Positions 37,233 through 46,485 are shown, numbered from the stretch's first letter. The stretch: DNA of 64,000 bases from Perkinsela sp. pyNocScin1 (GCA_964019655.1 CAXHTR010000007.1:645308-709307); one strand, 5' to 3'. The notes: a model not told the origin generated them from the sequence alone. Numbers and translations: made by a program.

Positions 37233-37622
37233 ATAAGCGCGTACTTTGCCATTCGTGCACGGCTTATCCTGAGCTGGCAGCGGCTGTGCACACAGAGGAA
37301 AGGAAGAGAGACGTACAGCCCTGAATTGAATCCCAGGTTTGCGCTGCACTAAATTGATAGTGCACGATCATAGGGAAGGTATACATGCAAAACAGACATT
37401 ATGTGCTGTTTTGTCTTACAGCATGGTTGAACATCGTGCTCTGAAACTTCACCAGGCAGGTGAGCGCACTCAGTCACTATGAGCGATGAGAAGCACTGGG
37501 GGACAGGGGGGGACTGTCATTCGAGAAATGTGAGTCATTCGAGAAAGTAAAGTGCGAAACGAATGTTTAGTGCACTAAGGCTACGAGAGTGATATTCAGA
37601 CCAGAAATATGTGCCCAATAAA
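37233..37622. other. Intergenic, 390 bp, transposon flank
   Basis: No gene. It holds a second copy of a 24-bp word (GTACAGCCCTGAATTGAATC at 37313) also seen at 35761, so the region carries short duplications from the transposon sequence. Confidence 0.5.
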
Positions 37623-38939
37623 CTAGCTAAGCTCAGCTATTTCTGTCTTAACAAAGGGCTGACCATTCTCATCGACACACTTAGTGTCATGCGCGATGAT
37701 TTTGGCGCCTCTTTGACGCAGTTCTTCTGTTTCGATCGTGCCAGTCAGTGCATTATTAGAAATGTCCATGGTGAAGCATCGGTCCATTGGCCCGAAGCGC
37801 ACAATTCCTGATAGCTGGTTGTTTGATACGTTAATATATCCACATAAGTGCACACTTGACAAATCGAGAGAGCCCGAAAAGTAGTTGTGCGAAATATCGA
37901 ATGATTCCGACGGATTGTTATCGCCAAAGAAAACCATTCCTTCGAAAAGGTTGTGCGAAATATTAAAGTCTTGCGGGGGCCCAAGCAAATTTTCAAAGTC
38001 CACAGTCCCCTCAAAAAAATTATCACTGATATCGAACTTCATCATCTCTGTACTCGCCAATGCGGCGAAATCGATCGTCCCAAACATACTATTGTACGCG
38101 AATTTCAGAGACTCTAGACGAGCTGATACAGTGGCAGCATTCATAGTCCCTGTGAGTTCGCTTTCCTCTAAATCGAGGAACCCAGCCCTCGGAAAACGCT
38201 CGAACGGGAATCCGCCTGTCTCCTGCAAACCTTGGACTGCTAGTGTGTAGACTTTTGGAAGGTCTACTTCGATTTGTAAATAAGTAAAATAATTGTTACT
38301 CAGCGATAAATAAGTGAGCGTATTGGGGAGCCTTCGGATAATGATTTCCCCTGAGAACGAGCAGCCCCCGAGCTCAAGCACTTTAAGTTTCTGCGGTAAG
38401 TCATCAAAGCAGACACTGCCCGTGAAGGGACTGTTTACGAGCTCAAACTCTCGCATGCGGGGTGGCATGTGGCCCAGATCCACCGTGCCATGTATCTTCT
38501 CCGCGTTCAAGTAAAACACTTTGAGCCGGCGTGGTAGATGACCAACATTGAGCGTACCAACGAATTGCGTATAACTAAATGTCAAACTTTCTATGCGCTC
38601 AGGGAGATCTTCGGGCGTGAGCGGCCCAGAAAACGCACAGAAGTACATCTCCAATTTTCGGATAGATCGAGGTAGAAACTGCGGGCTGAATGGTAATGAC
38701 TGACTCCACGTGTTTTTTAGGTAAAATTTTTGCACTGCTCCAGTGTCATCGCACTCGGTCCCTTCCCACTCGCAGCAGTCTTTGTAGTTCCCATGCTCAT
38801 CGTGAAAGTCGGTCTTTTTTTGAAATTTTTCGACGAACATCTCCATAAGTGCCTGTTGCGAGAGCAGCGCCGGGTCAAGCCGGCTGAGAAACTGGTCGTC
38901 AGCGGCGTGCAGTGGCAGAAGAAAGATCTTCATGTGCAC
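37623..38939 (-). CDS. LRR family protein, 438 aa (duplicate pair, copy A)
   Basis: MHMKIFLLPLHAADDQFLSRLD (ATG 38939, or 38933), box LLSQQALMEMFVEKF, cap DCCEWEGTECDDTGA with an extra cysteine next to the first. About 13-14 repeats, several with N-I-S-H-N in place of L-x-L-x-x-N. The tail is GTIETEELRQRGAKIIAHD, then K-C-V-D-E-N-G-Q-P-F-V-K. It is clearly the tandem sister of 39221-40546, but with many replaced exposed residues. Intact. Confidence 0.85.
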   Translation of the reverse strand: MHMKIFLLPLHAADDQFLSRLDPALLSQQALMEMFVEKFQKKTDFHDEHGNYKDCCEWEGTECDDTGAVQKFYLKNTWSQSLPFSPQFLPRSIRKLEMYFCAFSGPLTPEDLPERIESLTFSYTQFVGTLNVGHLPRRLKVFYLNAEKIHGTVDLGHMPPRMREFELVNSPFTGSVCFDDLPQKLKVLELGGCSFSGEIIIRRLPNTLTYLSLSNNYFTYLQIEVDLPKVYTLAVQGLQETGGFPFERFPRAGFLDLEESELTGTMNAATVSARLESLKFAYNSMFGTIDFAALASTEMMKFDISDNFFEGTVDFENLLGPPQDFNISHNLFEGMVFFGDNNPSESFDISHNYFSGSLDLSSVHLCGYINVSNNQLSGIVRFGPMDRCFTMDISNNALTGTIETEELRQRGAKIIAHDTKCVDENGQPFVKTEIAELS

Positions 38940-39220
38940 ATACGTAATAGAAAGAAACCGGAAGAGAATACGTACAAAATCGCCCTACTGCACTATCAGC
39001 ATTCTACAGCAAAGCTTACACATGCTGAAATATCTCATTTCACGCTTGCTCTGAAACTGAATGAACCCAGCATCTCTGAAAATACTCACAGAAAATGCTA
39101 AGCTAGTTACTGTAATTAACTTTATCCATGGGCTGTCGAGTGGGCGATTTGAGATGATTAAATGTTTTTGTAACAGTTCGCACAGCTGCATGTACGCCAG
39201 AAAATCTGGACCTTGGTGAG

Positions 39221-40546
39221 TTATTCCGTGTCTTGAGTTTCATAATCGAGTTTCACAAAAGGCTGACCATTCTCATCGACGCATTTCGTACCATAGGCGT
39301 GTAAAGTCACGCGTGCTTCAAAAAGCTCCCTCGTGCCAATAGTTCCTGTAAGGGGATTGTTCGCAATGTTCAAGTCGGCCAAACTTTCGGGTATTGCTCC
39401 GATGTGTACATTCCCTGAAAACTGGTTGCTCGATGCGTTAAAAATATGGACAGGCCACCCTAGCTTTGTTAAATCAAGCGAGCCTGAGAAACCGTTATGC
39501 GAAATATTGAATTCTTCAGATTGACCATCATGGTCACGAAAACTCACAGTACCTTCAAAGCGGTTGTATGAAATATTGAAGACATGCGAGGGCCCTTCCA
39601 TCCTTTCAAAGTCAACAGTCCCCTCGAAATTATTTTCGCTGATATCGAACGTCATCATCCCATCTGGCAATGCAGCGAAATTGATCGTTCCGGACATTGC
39701 ATTGTTCGAAAATTTCAGTAATTCAACATTCCTTGATATTTCAGCAGCATTCATTGTCCCTGTAAAGCTGCCACCTCGTGCATCGAGTGTGTCGGCGTTT
39801 GGAAAGATCTGAAAAGGAAATGCACTCGTAATTTCCATTCCCTGGATTGCAAATGTATGAACATTCGGAAGGTCCACTGTAATCTGTAATCTACCTTGTA
39901 GGAAGTTGCCTCCAAGCGATAAGTACTGAAGCGTTTCTGGGGCCCTTTGGATAAAGATTTCCCCCGTGAAAGAGCAACCTCCAAGCTCGAGCGCTGCGAG
40001 CGCTGCCGGTAAGTTATCAAAGCAAAGGCTGCCCGAAAGAGGTGTGTTCATGAGTTGGAAGTCTTTCATAGCGGGTGGTAGTTGCCCCATGTCTAGTGTA
40101 CCATGCATCTTGTCCGATGTAAGCAAGAAACTCTCGAGCTGCCGTGGTAGACGACTAACGTCGAGAGTCCCACTGAAATGCGTGTATGTCAGAGTTAAAA
40201 GTGTGAGGCCCTCAGGAAGATCGTGCGGCATGAGGGATCCAGAAAACGGGAAACTTTGCATCGCCAACTCTCGAATAGATCGCGGTAGAAAGCGTGGGCT
40301 GAATGGTGTCGACGCCCATTGCGATATTCTGGGATGAAATTTTAGCAGTGCTCCGCTGTCATCGCACTCAGCCCCTTCCCATTCACAGCAATCTTTGTAG
40401 TTTCCATGCTCATCCTGAAATTTAGTCTTTTCTTTAAACTTTTCGACAAACATCTCCATGAGCGCCTGCTGCGAGAGCAGTGCCGGGTCAAGCCGGCTGA
40501 GAAACTGGTCGTCAGCGGCCTGCAGTGGCAGGAGAAAGATATTCAT
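39221..40546 (-). CDS. LRR family protein, 441 aa (duplicate pair, copy B)
   Basis: MNIFLLPLQAADDQFLSRLD, with the same box and cap as copy A (DCCEWEGAECDDSGA) and the same tail (TKCVDENGQPFVKLDY). The duplication includes the 5' flank: both genes are preceded by sequence containing 'tgaatgaacccagcatc' and 'gaaaatact'. The N-terminal 60 residues and the last 15 are near identical, while the middle repeats differ much more. Confidence 0.85.
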   Translation of the reverse strand: MNIFLLPLQAADDQFLSRLDPALLSQQALMEMFVEKFKEKTKFQDEHGNYKDCCEWEGAECDDSGALLKFHPRISQWASTPFSPRFLPRSIRELAMQSFPFSGSLMPHDLPEGLTLLTLTYTHFSGTLDVSRLPRQLESFLLTSDKMHGTLDMGQLPPAMKDFQLMNTPLSGSLCFDNLPAALAALELGGCSFTGEIFIQRAPETLQYLSLGGNFLQGRLQITVDLPNVHTFAIQGMEITSAFPFQIFPNADTLDARGGSFTGTMNAAEISRNVELLKFSNNAMSGTINFAALPDGMMTFDISENNFEGTVDFERMEGPSHVFNISYNRFEGTVSFRDHDGQSEEFNISHNGFSGSLDLTKLGWPVHIFNASSNQFSGNVHIGAIPESLADLNIANNPLTGTIGTRELFEARVTLHAYGTKCVDENGQPFVKLDYETQDTE

Positions 40547-40907
40547 GTGCTAGTATGAAAGAGAGTGATATGGGATTAGGAGCGGCATAGAAATGACCGT
40601 GCTACGTTATCAGCGTTTTACAGTAAAGCTTACGCATGCTCAGAAAAATTGGTAATCCTCTGTTGATTTAATACCCCAAGTGTCATTATCATGCTTGCAT
40701 TGAAACTGAATGAACCCAGCATCACTGAAAATACTAGCAGAAGACGTTAAGCTCGCGGTTTTTTGTTACAACCATCCTTCAATGGTGAATTTAAAAAGAC
40801 ACGCCTTTCGCGGCAGTCAGCATTCTTCTTAGATGACTTCAGACGCACATCAGGCATTCACAAGATCTTTTCCTGGTTACAACAAAAACAGTGCGACTCG
40901 TCATCAC

Positions 40908-41330
40908 TCACTCTGAAACTTCACTTTTTTCTTCCAGAAACGCCTCGAGTTCTGCCTGCTCCGCTGCGTAGCTCTCCATCGCCTGTTTCTGGTCCCGGAT
41001 CGCGTAGACCTGCGCGCTCACCTCGCGCAGCTTCTTGAGCCGCTCGATTGGTGCGAACTCAACCTTTTCGTCCTGCAAGAACTTGATGTCCTGCTCCTTG
41101 GCGATCTGATAGAGCTGAACCAGCGTTTTGTCGACGTAGAACGTGCGCCACGGCAGGCTCACGACGTACAGCACGCAGCCGAGGACGACAGCGATCACTG
41201 AGTTCTGAAAGAAGGTTTTCTTCTCCAGAAAGCGGTCGACCGCAGAAAGGCGCGACTTGTACGCCATGTGGACCTTGACGACTGGTAGGAGAAGCCTGCG
41301 CCATACAAATGTGGCCCACTTGATCGCCAT
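40908..41330 (-). CDS. Hypothetical single-pass membrane protein, 140 aa
   Basis: Not recognised. The N-terminus is basic (AIKWATFVWRRLLLPVV), followed at about residues 42-62 by one hydrophobic segment (NSVIAVVLGCVLYVVSLPW) and then a long charged helix with heptad character (RLKKLREVSAQVYAIRDQ; AEQAELEAFLEEK). This layout suits a small mitochondrial inner-membrane subunit with a coiled-coil tail, but that is only a guess. GC-rich like the other single-copy genes; it starts the 40.9-45.8 kb housekeeping island. Confidence 0.6.
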   Translation of the reverse strand: MAIKWATFVWRRLLLPVVKVHMAYKSRLSAVDRFLEKKTFFQNSVIAVVLGCVLYVVSLPWRTFYVDKTLVQLYQIAKEQDIKFLQDEKVEFAPIERLKKLREVSAQVYAIRDQKQAMESYAAEQAELEAFLEEKSEVSE

Positions 41331-41761
41331 TTTCTGAAAAAATAATCAGAATGAAAAAAAATTATTTGAAGGCTTTTACGAGCGTGGCCAAGTGAATGCG
41401 GATAGTTACAAATCCAGGAGACTGTATGAAGATTTAAATGTTTATTCTCCTATGGACTCCTTTGCGATACTTCATATGATTAATTCTGCGCTGGCTGTCA
41501 GCAAACACAGAGAGATGTTTGGGATGGATGCGCGCTCTTATGACGTAAGCTTGGTATAAGCGAAGATCACCAATAGCTCATGATAACTCGTAAAACTTAC
41601 TAGAATACCGACGAAAAATAATCTGGTGCATCGCACAAGAGCTACCGTAGCTCTGGTACAGCAAAATATACTTCATATTGACGCAGAATTAAACTTCCAG
41701 TGCTGCGGACTACCACTTCTACCGAAAAGCCCCAAAAATTCCCGAGTTATAGCTGCTTGCA
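41331..41761. other. Intergenic, nothing recognised
   Basis: 431 bp. A tRNA-like A box (TGGCCAAGTGAATGCG near 41383) was considered, but there is no B box; otherwise featureless. Confidence 0.5.
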
Positions 41762-43168
41762 TCACAGAATAAACTTCGCCAGATCAATTTTCTTCAGCAG
41801 GGGCTGCAGCGCGTCGCGGACCATGCCTTTCGTGATCTCCACGCGCTTCTCCGCTGTGTAGCGCTCGACATCATACGAAATGTCCTCGACGACGCGCTCG
41901 ATGATCGCGTAGAGCCGGCGCGCCCCAATGTTCTGCGCGTTGCGGTTCATCTCGAAAGCGACGCGCGCGATCTCGCGCACGGCGGTGTCCGCGAAGGCGA
42001 GCTCGATGCCCTCGACTTTGAGGAGGGCCTGCGCCTGCCGCACGAGGTTGTACTTGGGGCCTGTGAGGATCGTGTAGAAGTCGCCTTCCGAGAGCGGCTG
42101 GAGCTCGACGCGCACGGGCAGGCGCCCCTGGAGCTCCGCGATCATGTCGCTCGGCTTGCACGAGTGAAATGCGCCGCTCGCGATGAACAAAATCGAATCT
42201 GTTTTTATGGAAATGTTGTTCTTGAGGTTGACGACGCTCCCTTCGACGATGGGCAGCAAGTCCTGCTGGACACCCTCGCCATTGCCTTCGCCACGCTTGT
42301 CCCCGCGCGGCACGACGACCTTGTCGATCTCATCAATGAACACAATGCCGTCCTCCTCGCAGATCGTTTTCGCGAGATCCTCGACAGCGACGTCAGATAT
42401 CAATTTGTCTGTGACCTCCTTGGCGACCTGCGGCCGGGCAGCTGCGACAGTGTCGGTGCGCAGCCGCCGGACTGGCGCCCGCTGGCGCTCGGCCTCGGCG
42501 CCAGGTGTGAGGACAAAGGTAAAGCCCTCGCGGCTCATGCCGACGTCGCCGAGCGAGAAGGGGAGACCGCTCTTCTGTGATGGGTCTTCGTGGACTGTGA
42601 CGTGGAATGGGATCTCGATTGACTCGGCCTCGCCCGAGTCGAGCAGCTCCTTCGCCTGTGCTGTCGTTATGCCGCGCTTGAGCGCGATGGCCGCCGCGAG
42701 GACGCGGTCGACCTGGGCGTCGATCTCGGGCTTGCGGTGGCGCTCAATGAACGTGCGCGCGACTTTCTTGGAGGCGCTAAAAAGGTCTTCAATGATTGTC
42801 TCGACGTCTTTGCCTTTAAAGCCGACCTCTGTGTACTTGGTGGCCTCAACCTTGATGAAAGGCGCCTCAGTGAGCTTCGCGAGGCGGCGGGCGATCTCTG
42901 TCTTACCGACGCCGGTGGGGCCGACCATCAGGATGTTCTTGGGGGCGAGCGAGGCGCGCATGTCCTCGTCGGTGATCTGCTTGCGGCGCCAGCGGTTGCG
43001 CAGCGCGATGGCGACGGCGCGCTTCGAGGACTGCTGGCCGATGATAAAATCGTTGAGCGTTTTCACAATTTCAGCGGGCGTGAAGTGGCAAAATGCGGGG
43101 CGGATGCGGTCGTAGGAAATGCTGGCGGACATTACGAGGGTGCGCGCATGAATGGTAGATATCTCCAA
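41762..43168 (-). CDS. HslU: HslU (ClpY), ATPase of the mitochondrial HslVU protease
   Basis: An AAA+ unfoldase that feeds proteins into the HslV peptidase. In kinetoplastids HslVU is mitochondrial and is reported to control kinetoplast/minicircle replication. Seen here: FTPAEIVKTLNDFIIGQQ at the N-terminus, Walker A GPTGVGKTEIA, the pore motif region with G-x-V-G-F-K-G-K-D-V-E, the I-domain insert (residues 120-240), Walker B IVFIDEID, sensor/arginine regions (LQGRLPVRVEL; RNAQNIGARRLYAIIE) and the C-terminal tail LAKFIL, which in bacterial HslU inserts into HslV and activates it. ATG 43168 gives a short presequence (MEISTIHARTLVMSASI); ATG 43132 is an alternative. Length 468 aa, as in the family. 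Confidence 0.97.
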   Translation of the reverse strand: MEISTIHARTLVMSASISYDRIRPAFCHFTPAEIVKTLNDFIIGQQSSKRAVAIALRNRWRRKQITDEDMRASLAPKNILMVGPTGVGKTEIARRLAKLTEAPFIKVEATKYTEVGFKGKDVETIIEDLFSASKKVARTFIERHRKPEIDAQVDRVLAAAIALKRGITTAQAKELLDSGEAESIEIPFHVTVHEDPSQKSGLPFSLGDVGMSREGFTFVLTPGAEAERQRAPVRRLRTDTVAAARPQVAKEVTDKLISDVAVEDLAKTICEEDGIVFIDEIDKVVVPRGDKRGEGNGEGVQQDLLPIVEGSVVNLKNNISIKTDSILFIASGAFHSCKPSDMIAELQGRLPVRVELQPLSEGDFYTILTGPKYNLVRQAQALLKVEGIELAFADTAVREIARVAFEMNRNAQNIGARRLYAIIERVVEDISYDVERYTAEKRVEITKGMVRDALQPLLKKIDLAKFIL

Positions 43169-43228
43169 GAAAATGCGAAAAGTACTAGAGAGAAAAAAGG
43201 ATGAATCTCGAAATTTACCTCGTGGTCT

Positions 43229-43642
43229 CTACTCCTCAGCTGCACCTTCCTCCGCTTCCGCTGGCTCGATGGGTCGCGGGATGTCAATAAAGTCGTAGCG
43301 GCGGCGGCAGTACATCTCCCACACAAAGAAGGAGATCACAAAGCTCGAGCCGATGATGATGGCACAGTCGAAGACGGGCATAGTAAAAACGTTGTGGAGG
43401 GAGATGATCCCCATGCGGCGCTTGAAGTCGAACCACTGCGGCGTGAACGGCTTGTAGTCGACGAAGGTGGCCTCGTTGCGCGAGCCGGTCTCGCTCGCCT
43501 CCGCGGCGGCGTACTCGTACTTGGAGCGCTTGGGCTTCTTTCCGGACATGAAAGAGGGCTGGCTGCTGCACAGGAGAGAGAGCGCGCTGACGCGTGGTCT
43601 CGTGGAAGAGGTCAGTGCAGAGGAAAAGCGCTGCATGGACAA
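43229..43642 (-). CDS. Hypothetical mitochondrial membrane protein, 137 aa
   Basis: Not recognised. The N-terminus (MSMQRFSSALTSSTRPRVSA) is a good mitochondrial presequence: rich in S, R and A without acidic residues. One transmembrane helix lies at about residues 90-108 (FDCAIIIGSSFVISFFVW), followed by a short R-rich turn and an acidic tail (PAEAEEGAAEE). Size and layout are those of a small respiratory-complex subunit, but no family could be named. Confidence 0.6.
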   Translation of the reverse strand: MSMQRFSSALTSSTRPRVSALSLLCSSQPSFMSGKKPKRSKYEYAAAEASETGSRNEATFVDYKPFTPQWFDFKRRMGIISLHNVFTMPVFDCAIIIGSSFVISFFVWEMYCRRRYDFIDIPRPIEPAEAEEGAAEE

Positions 43643-43704
43643 TTAGAAGTAAATTACAGGAAAGTTTACAGAGATATGCACAAAACAAGAGATTTTCACA
43701 GTTT

Positions 43705-44622
43705 CTAGCGCTTCGGCATGTACAAAATGACAAAGAGCGTCGCAAGAAAGATGAGCGGATAGAACAGCGCGGTCAGCACTGCCCGGAACGCCCCCGAGAG
43801 CAGCTGCAGCGGCAGGCACACGATGCCGATAGGAGTGCACTGGAAGTTTTCGAGAATCCCAGCCCCAGTGCGGCCCTTTGCGCTATCTGCGAGCCGGTCA
43901 AGGCTGCTGATGCCAGTCTGCGTGCTGTCGATGTTCTTCTGGAGGCGCTCCTCCGTATCCTGGCGGACGGAGTCCTCGGCGCGGATACAGTCCTGGATCT
44001 CGAGCGAGCCCTTCTTGAGCGTTTCGATGTACTCCTGAAGCTCATCATCGGCTGTGCTCAGCTTGGATTCCTCTGGGGACCTGTGCATGAAATCGACTGG
44101 GGTGCTTTGTGGCGTCAGAGCATTCTTCGTGAAAGCCTTGGTTGGGCTCTTACTATTTTTAGATTTCTTTGGCGAATTCTTTTGTGGTTCACGATCTCGG
44201 AGCTCTTTATCAGGATCACCACTTCTGTCAGGACTGTCCATAGTGTCGAACGCTTCGCTTTCAGTGGTTTCGTCACTCAAATCTGCACGCACTGCATCAA
44301 AATCATCTTCGATGTTGCTGCCCGCCTCATCCGACGGGTATACCCAGACCACATTCGTCGGCACGAGCTCCTTGTCCTCCATACCCGATAGGTCCATGAC
44401 ACCTTCCGCCACACTGTCATCGCTGAAATCAATGGTGGACATAAACTGCCGGTCTTCGATGACCCATGCCCCGTTCGCGCGCTTTGCACTGCAGTCCGTC
44501 GAGCGCGAGTGATTTTTCCATGCATGCGCTAGGCTGCGTGCCCGACGTGCTTCAGCTCGCTCCCGGGGCGACCGCTTATCGTTCAAACGCACGGTGTTTG
44601 CCTTCTCGCTCTGCACAAACAT
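43705..44622 (-). CDS. Tail-anchored protein, probable Use1-like Q-SNARE
   Basis: The start at 44622 (MFVQSEKANTVRLNDKRS) follows a stretch that is open but unlike protein; ATG 44727 is the longest option. Residues 1-195 are hydrophilic and low in complexity (for example KELRDREPQKNSPKKSKNSK). Then comes a helix with SNARE-like heptads (LQEYIETLKKGSLEIQDCI, then R-A-E-D-S-V, then ERLQKNIDSTQTGISSLD), a linker, and a C-terminal membrane anchor (LTALFYPLIFLATLFVILYM) with only three residues after it. The order and the acidic residue at the centre of the heptads fit Use1, the ER SNARE for Golgi-to-ER transport. No search was possible, so the family name is tentative. Confidence 0.5.
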   Translation of the reverse strand: MFVQSEKANTVRLNDKRSPRERAEARRARSLAHAWKNHSRSTDCSAKRANGAWVIEDRQFMSTIDFSDDSVAEGVMDLSGMEDKELVPTNVVWVYPSDEAGSNIEDDFDAVRADLSDETTESEAFDTMDSPDRSGDPDKELRDREPQKNSPKKSKNSKSPTKAFTKNALTPQSTPVDFMHRSPEESKLSTADDELQEYIETLKKGSLEIQDCIRAEDSVRQDTEERLQKNIDSTQTGISSLDRLADSAKGRTGAGILENFQCTPIGIVCLPLQLLSGAFRAVLTALFYPLIFLATLFVILYMPKR

Positions 44623-44751
44623 GATGGGTACATTCTGCAATGTCTCTGAAAGTAAAACAAAGTAAATTTTGTCTTTTCCTTCACAAAAATTGCAATTGAA
44701 GTGAAAAATTTCATGATGGGGTTTCATTGGTTATGTGCAGTCCTGGAGCGC

Positions 44752-45774
44752 TCACGCGAGCAAGTCGTTGACGACTTGCACGATTTCCTTCTTGTCGACG
44801 GCCGCCTGCGCGGTGTCCCGCGAGGCCCGCATGACCTCGCCAGCGACGCGCTGCGCCGCCCGGCGCTGCCCGAGAAGCAGCAGCGTGCTCTCGAGGGGTT
44901 CGTCTTCGGCCCCGAGCACGAGCTCGAAGCGGTGCGGCGTGTCGATGTAGTTGAGCGTCTCGTTCCTGCCTTCAATAAGAACGTTCCAGCCGGCGTCGAC
45001 GGTGATCTCCCGCATGGCCGCCAGCGTGAACTGGATGACCTCGCCCTGGCTCTTCTCGGCGACGAGCGGCACGAACCGCGAGATGCTCGGGTACTTGAGA
45101 ATGGTGTTGTGCACTTCGCTCACGAGCAGCGACTTCGCGCCGGCGTGTGTCGGCAGGATCTGCAGGTCGTAATGTGCCTTTTCCTCGCTGTCGATGAAAA
45201 AGTCGAACTTGAGCTGCTTCATACACATAGCGATCGCTGCTGGCGTGATGGCCGAAGCTGGAAGCGTCGCGTCGCTCAGCTTTTCGATCGCCTCGTGGGC
45301 AGCGAGTCCCACGGCGTCCCGCAAGAGGCAGAAGGTGAGGCACCGAAAGATATTGCCGTTGCTCCAGGTCGTTGTTCGGGGGAGACGCTGGACGATTTTC
45401 TTGCCAGTCGTCCCCTTGCCGGTGCCGCTGAGGCCCTGCAGGCTGATAATTCTGCCCTTTGAGCTATCGCCGTGGATGTGGACAGCGCGGAGGATAACGT
45501 CGCAGACGTCATCAGCGCTCTTGCCGATGATCTGGATGCGCTGCGGCGCGCTCGTGGTCTCTTTGGGCGCCAGGACGCCGTTCTCGACGGCGTAGCGGAT
45601 GCCCTTGCGGAGCTTCTCGTTGTCAAGGGCATCGCGGTCCATGAGCGCCTGGCCCTCCATGACGCTGAGCGCGTGGAAGCTGGGGTCCTCGCGAAGCACA
45701 GTGATGATGCGCGTTGTCGTGCGATCGTCCTGCTGCCGCAGCTCGGTGAGCGATAGAGTTTCAGTGACAGTCAT
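44752..45774 (-). CDS. Cytidylate kinase-like P-loop protein, 340 aa
   Basis: The P-loop is ISLQGLSGTGKGTTGKKIV at about residues 108-126, followed by a base-binding stretch (WSNGNIFRCLTFCLL) and, further on, LIEGRNETLNYIDTPHRFEL and R-R-A-A-Q-R-V, which sit where bacterial CMP kinases have G-R-D-x-G-T-V-V-F-P and R-A-x-R-R. It would phosphorylate CMP/dCMP or a related substrate. The first 105 residues are an extra domain I do not recognise. The second G-R-D motif is G-R-N here, so activity on CMP is not certain. No targeting signal is obvious. Confidence 0.65.
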   Translation of the reverse strand: MTVTETLSLTELRQQDDRTTTRIITVLREDPSFHALSVMEGQALMDRDALDNEKLRKGIRYAVENGVLAPKETTSAPQRIQIIGKSADDVCDVILRAVHIHGDSSKGRIISLQGLSGTGKGTTGKKIVQRLPRTTTWSNGNIFRCLTFCLLRDAVGLAAHEAIEKLSDATLPASAITPAAIAMCMKQLKFDFFIDSEEKAHYDLQILPTHAGAKSLLVSEVHNTILKYPSISRFVPLVAEKSQGEVIQFTLAAMREITVDAGWNVLIEGRNETLNYIDTPHRFELVLGAEDEPLESTLLLLGQRRAAQRVAGEVMRASRDTAQAAVDKKEIVQVVNDLLA

Positions 45775-45892
45775 GCACCGGTAATCTATGCGGCTTTCAT
45801 TCGTGAATAAAAATATGAATCGTGAAAGTATTGTTGCGCTGCCACTTAGCTGAATCGGTCATGGCTTTTGGTCAAGCCAAAACTATTAAAAT
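45775..45892. other. Short spacer before the snoRNA array
   Basis: No feature seen. It carries a T-T-G-G-T-C-A-A-G-C-C-A-A inverted word (45868-45880) also partly present before the second snoRNA copy. Confidence 0.4.
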
Positions 45893-45974
45893 AAGACTCA
45901 GCCGGGGAAAGAAGGGATGCTCACTCATTCGGATGTCGGAGACTCCAGTATCACTTCTATGGTCATCATATGGG
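45893..45974 (-). ncRNA. Box C/D snoRNA candidate, copy 1
   Basis: On the minus strand: C box ATGATGA (45969-45963), about 60 nt, then D box CTGA (45901-45898). A degenerate C' (GAGTGAG) lies in the middle. The bases before the D box (CCCTTCTTTCCCCGG) are complementary to GGGGAAAGAAG, a stretch conserved in eukaryotic LSU rRNA. Such an RNA would guide 2'-O-methylation of LSU rRNA. Length and tandem arrangement match kinetoplastid snoRNA clusters. Confidence 0.7.
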
Positions 45975-46024
45975 AATTGAAGCGTCGCTTGTGCCAAGCC
46001 AACGTCGTTATGTAAATATCAAGA

Positions 46025-46107
46025 AATACTCAGCCGGGGAAAGAAGGGATGCTCACTCATATGTGTACTCGGAGACTCCAGTATCACTTCGATAGTCATC
46101 AGCTTGG
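46025..46107 (-). ncRNA. Box C/D snoRNA candidate, copy 2
   Basis: Same structure: C box CTGATGA (46102-46096; the purine at position one is replaced by C, but the TGATGA core is kept), D box CTGA (46033-46030), identical guide before D. It starts 132 bp from copy 1. Differences from copy 1 fall mainly between the boxes, outside the D-box guide. Confidence 0.7.
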
Positions 46108-46200
46108 AAAAGGAATGGTTGTGAAAGAAGCAAGCAAAAAATTCATCGCTACGAAGGCTCTGAAGGAGGACTTCACGCTCAAACCAAAAAATTTAGTGAA

Positions 46201-46283
46201 AATGCTCAGCCGGGGAAAGAAGAGATACTCACTCATGTAAGTAGTCGGAGACTCCAGTATCACTTCGATGGTCATCATATGGG
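46201..46283 (-). ncRNA. Box C/D snoRNA candidate, copy 3
   Basis: C box ATGATGA (46278-46272), D box CTGA (46209-46206). The guide here is TCTTCTTTCCCCG, 13 bases complementary to CGGGGAAAGAAGA of LSU rRNA, one base better than copies 1 and 2. The nucleotide five bases before the D box would direct methylation to one G of the GGGG run. The region 46284-46485 after it shows no gene. Confidence 0.7.
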
Positions 46284-46485
46284 AATAGAATTTCGCGAAA
46301 ATGTGCCATCTTCCCTTTGTGAAATCTTTCGCTTTGCATGAGGTAAGCGAAGGAAAGTTAGAAGAAGGGTCAGCGTAATTCGTGCGTTTTTAAGGTATAA
46401 AGACTTTGGTAAAGCAAAAAAGACACCACAGCTCTATTTGCAGAGATCTACTCGACTACAAAATTCACAAAGGCACCATCGCATT

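Noticed and set aside
41380-41460. tRNA-like stretch starting TGGCCAAGTGAATGCG
   Set aside because: Only the A-box-like part fits; there is no B box (GGTTCGANTCC) and no acceptor stem.
46261-46283. Second guide of the snoRNAs matching SSU rRNA (TTCGATGGT)
   Set aside because: A nine-base match to a known SSU rRNA segment is adjacent to the C box instead of a D' box, so it does not follow the guide rule; likely chance.
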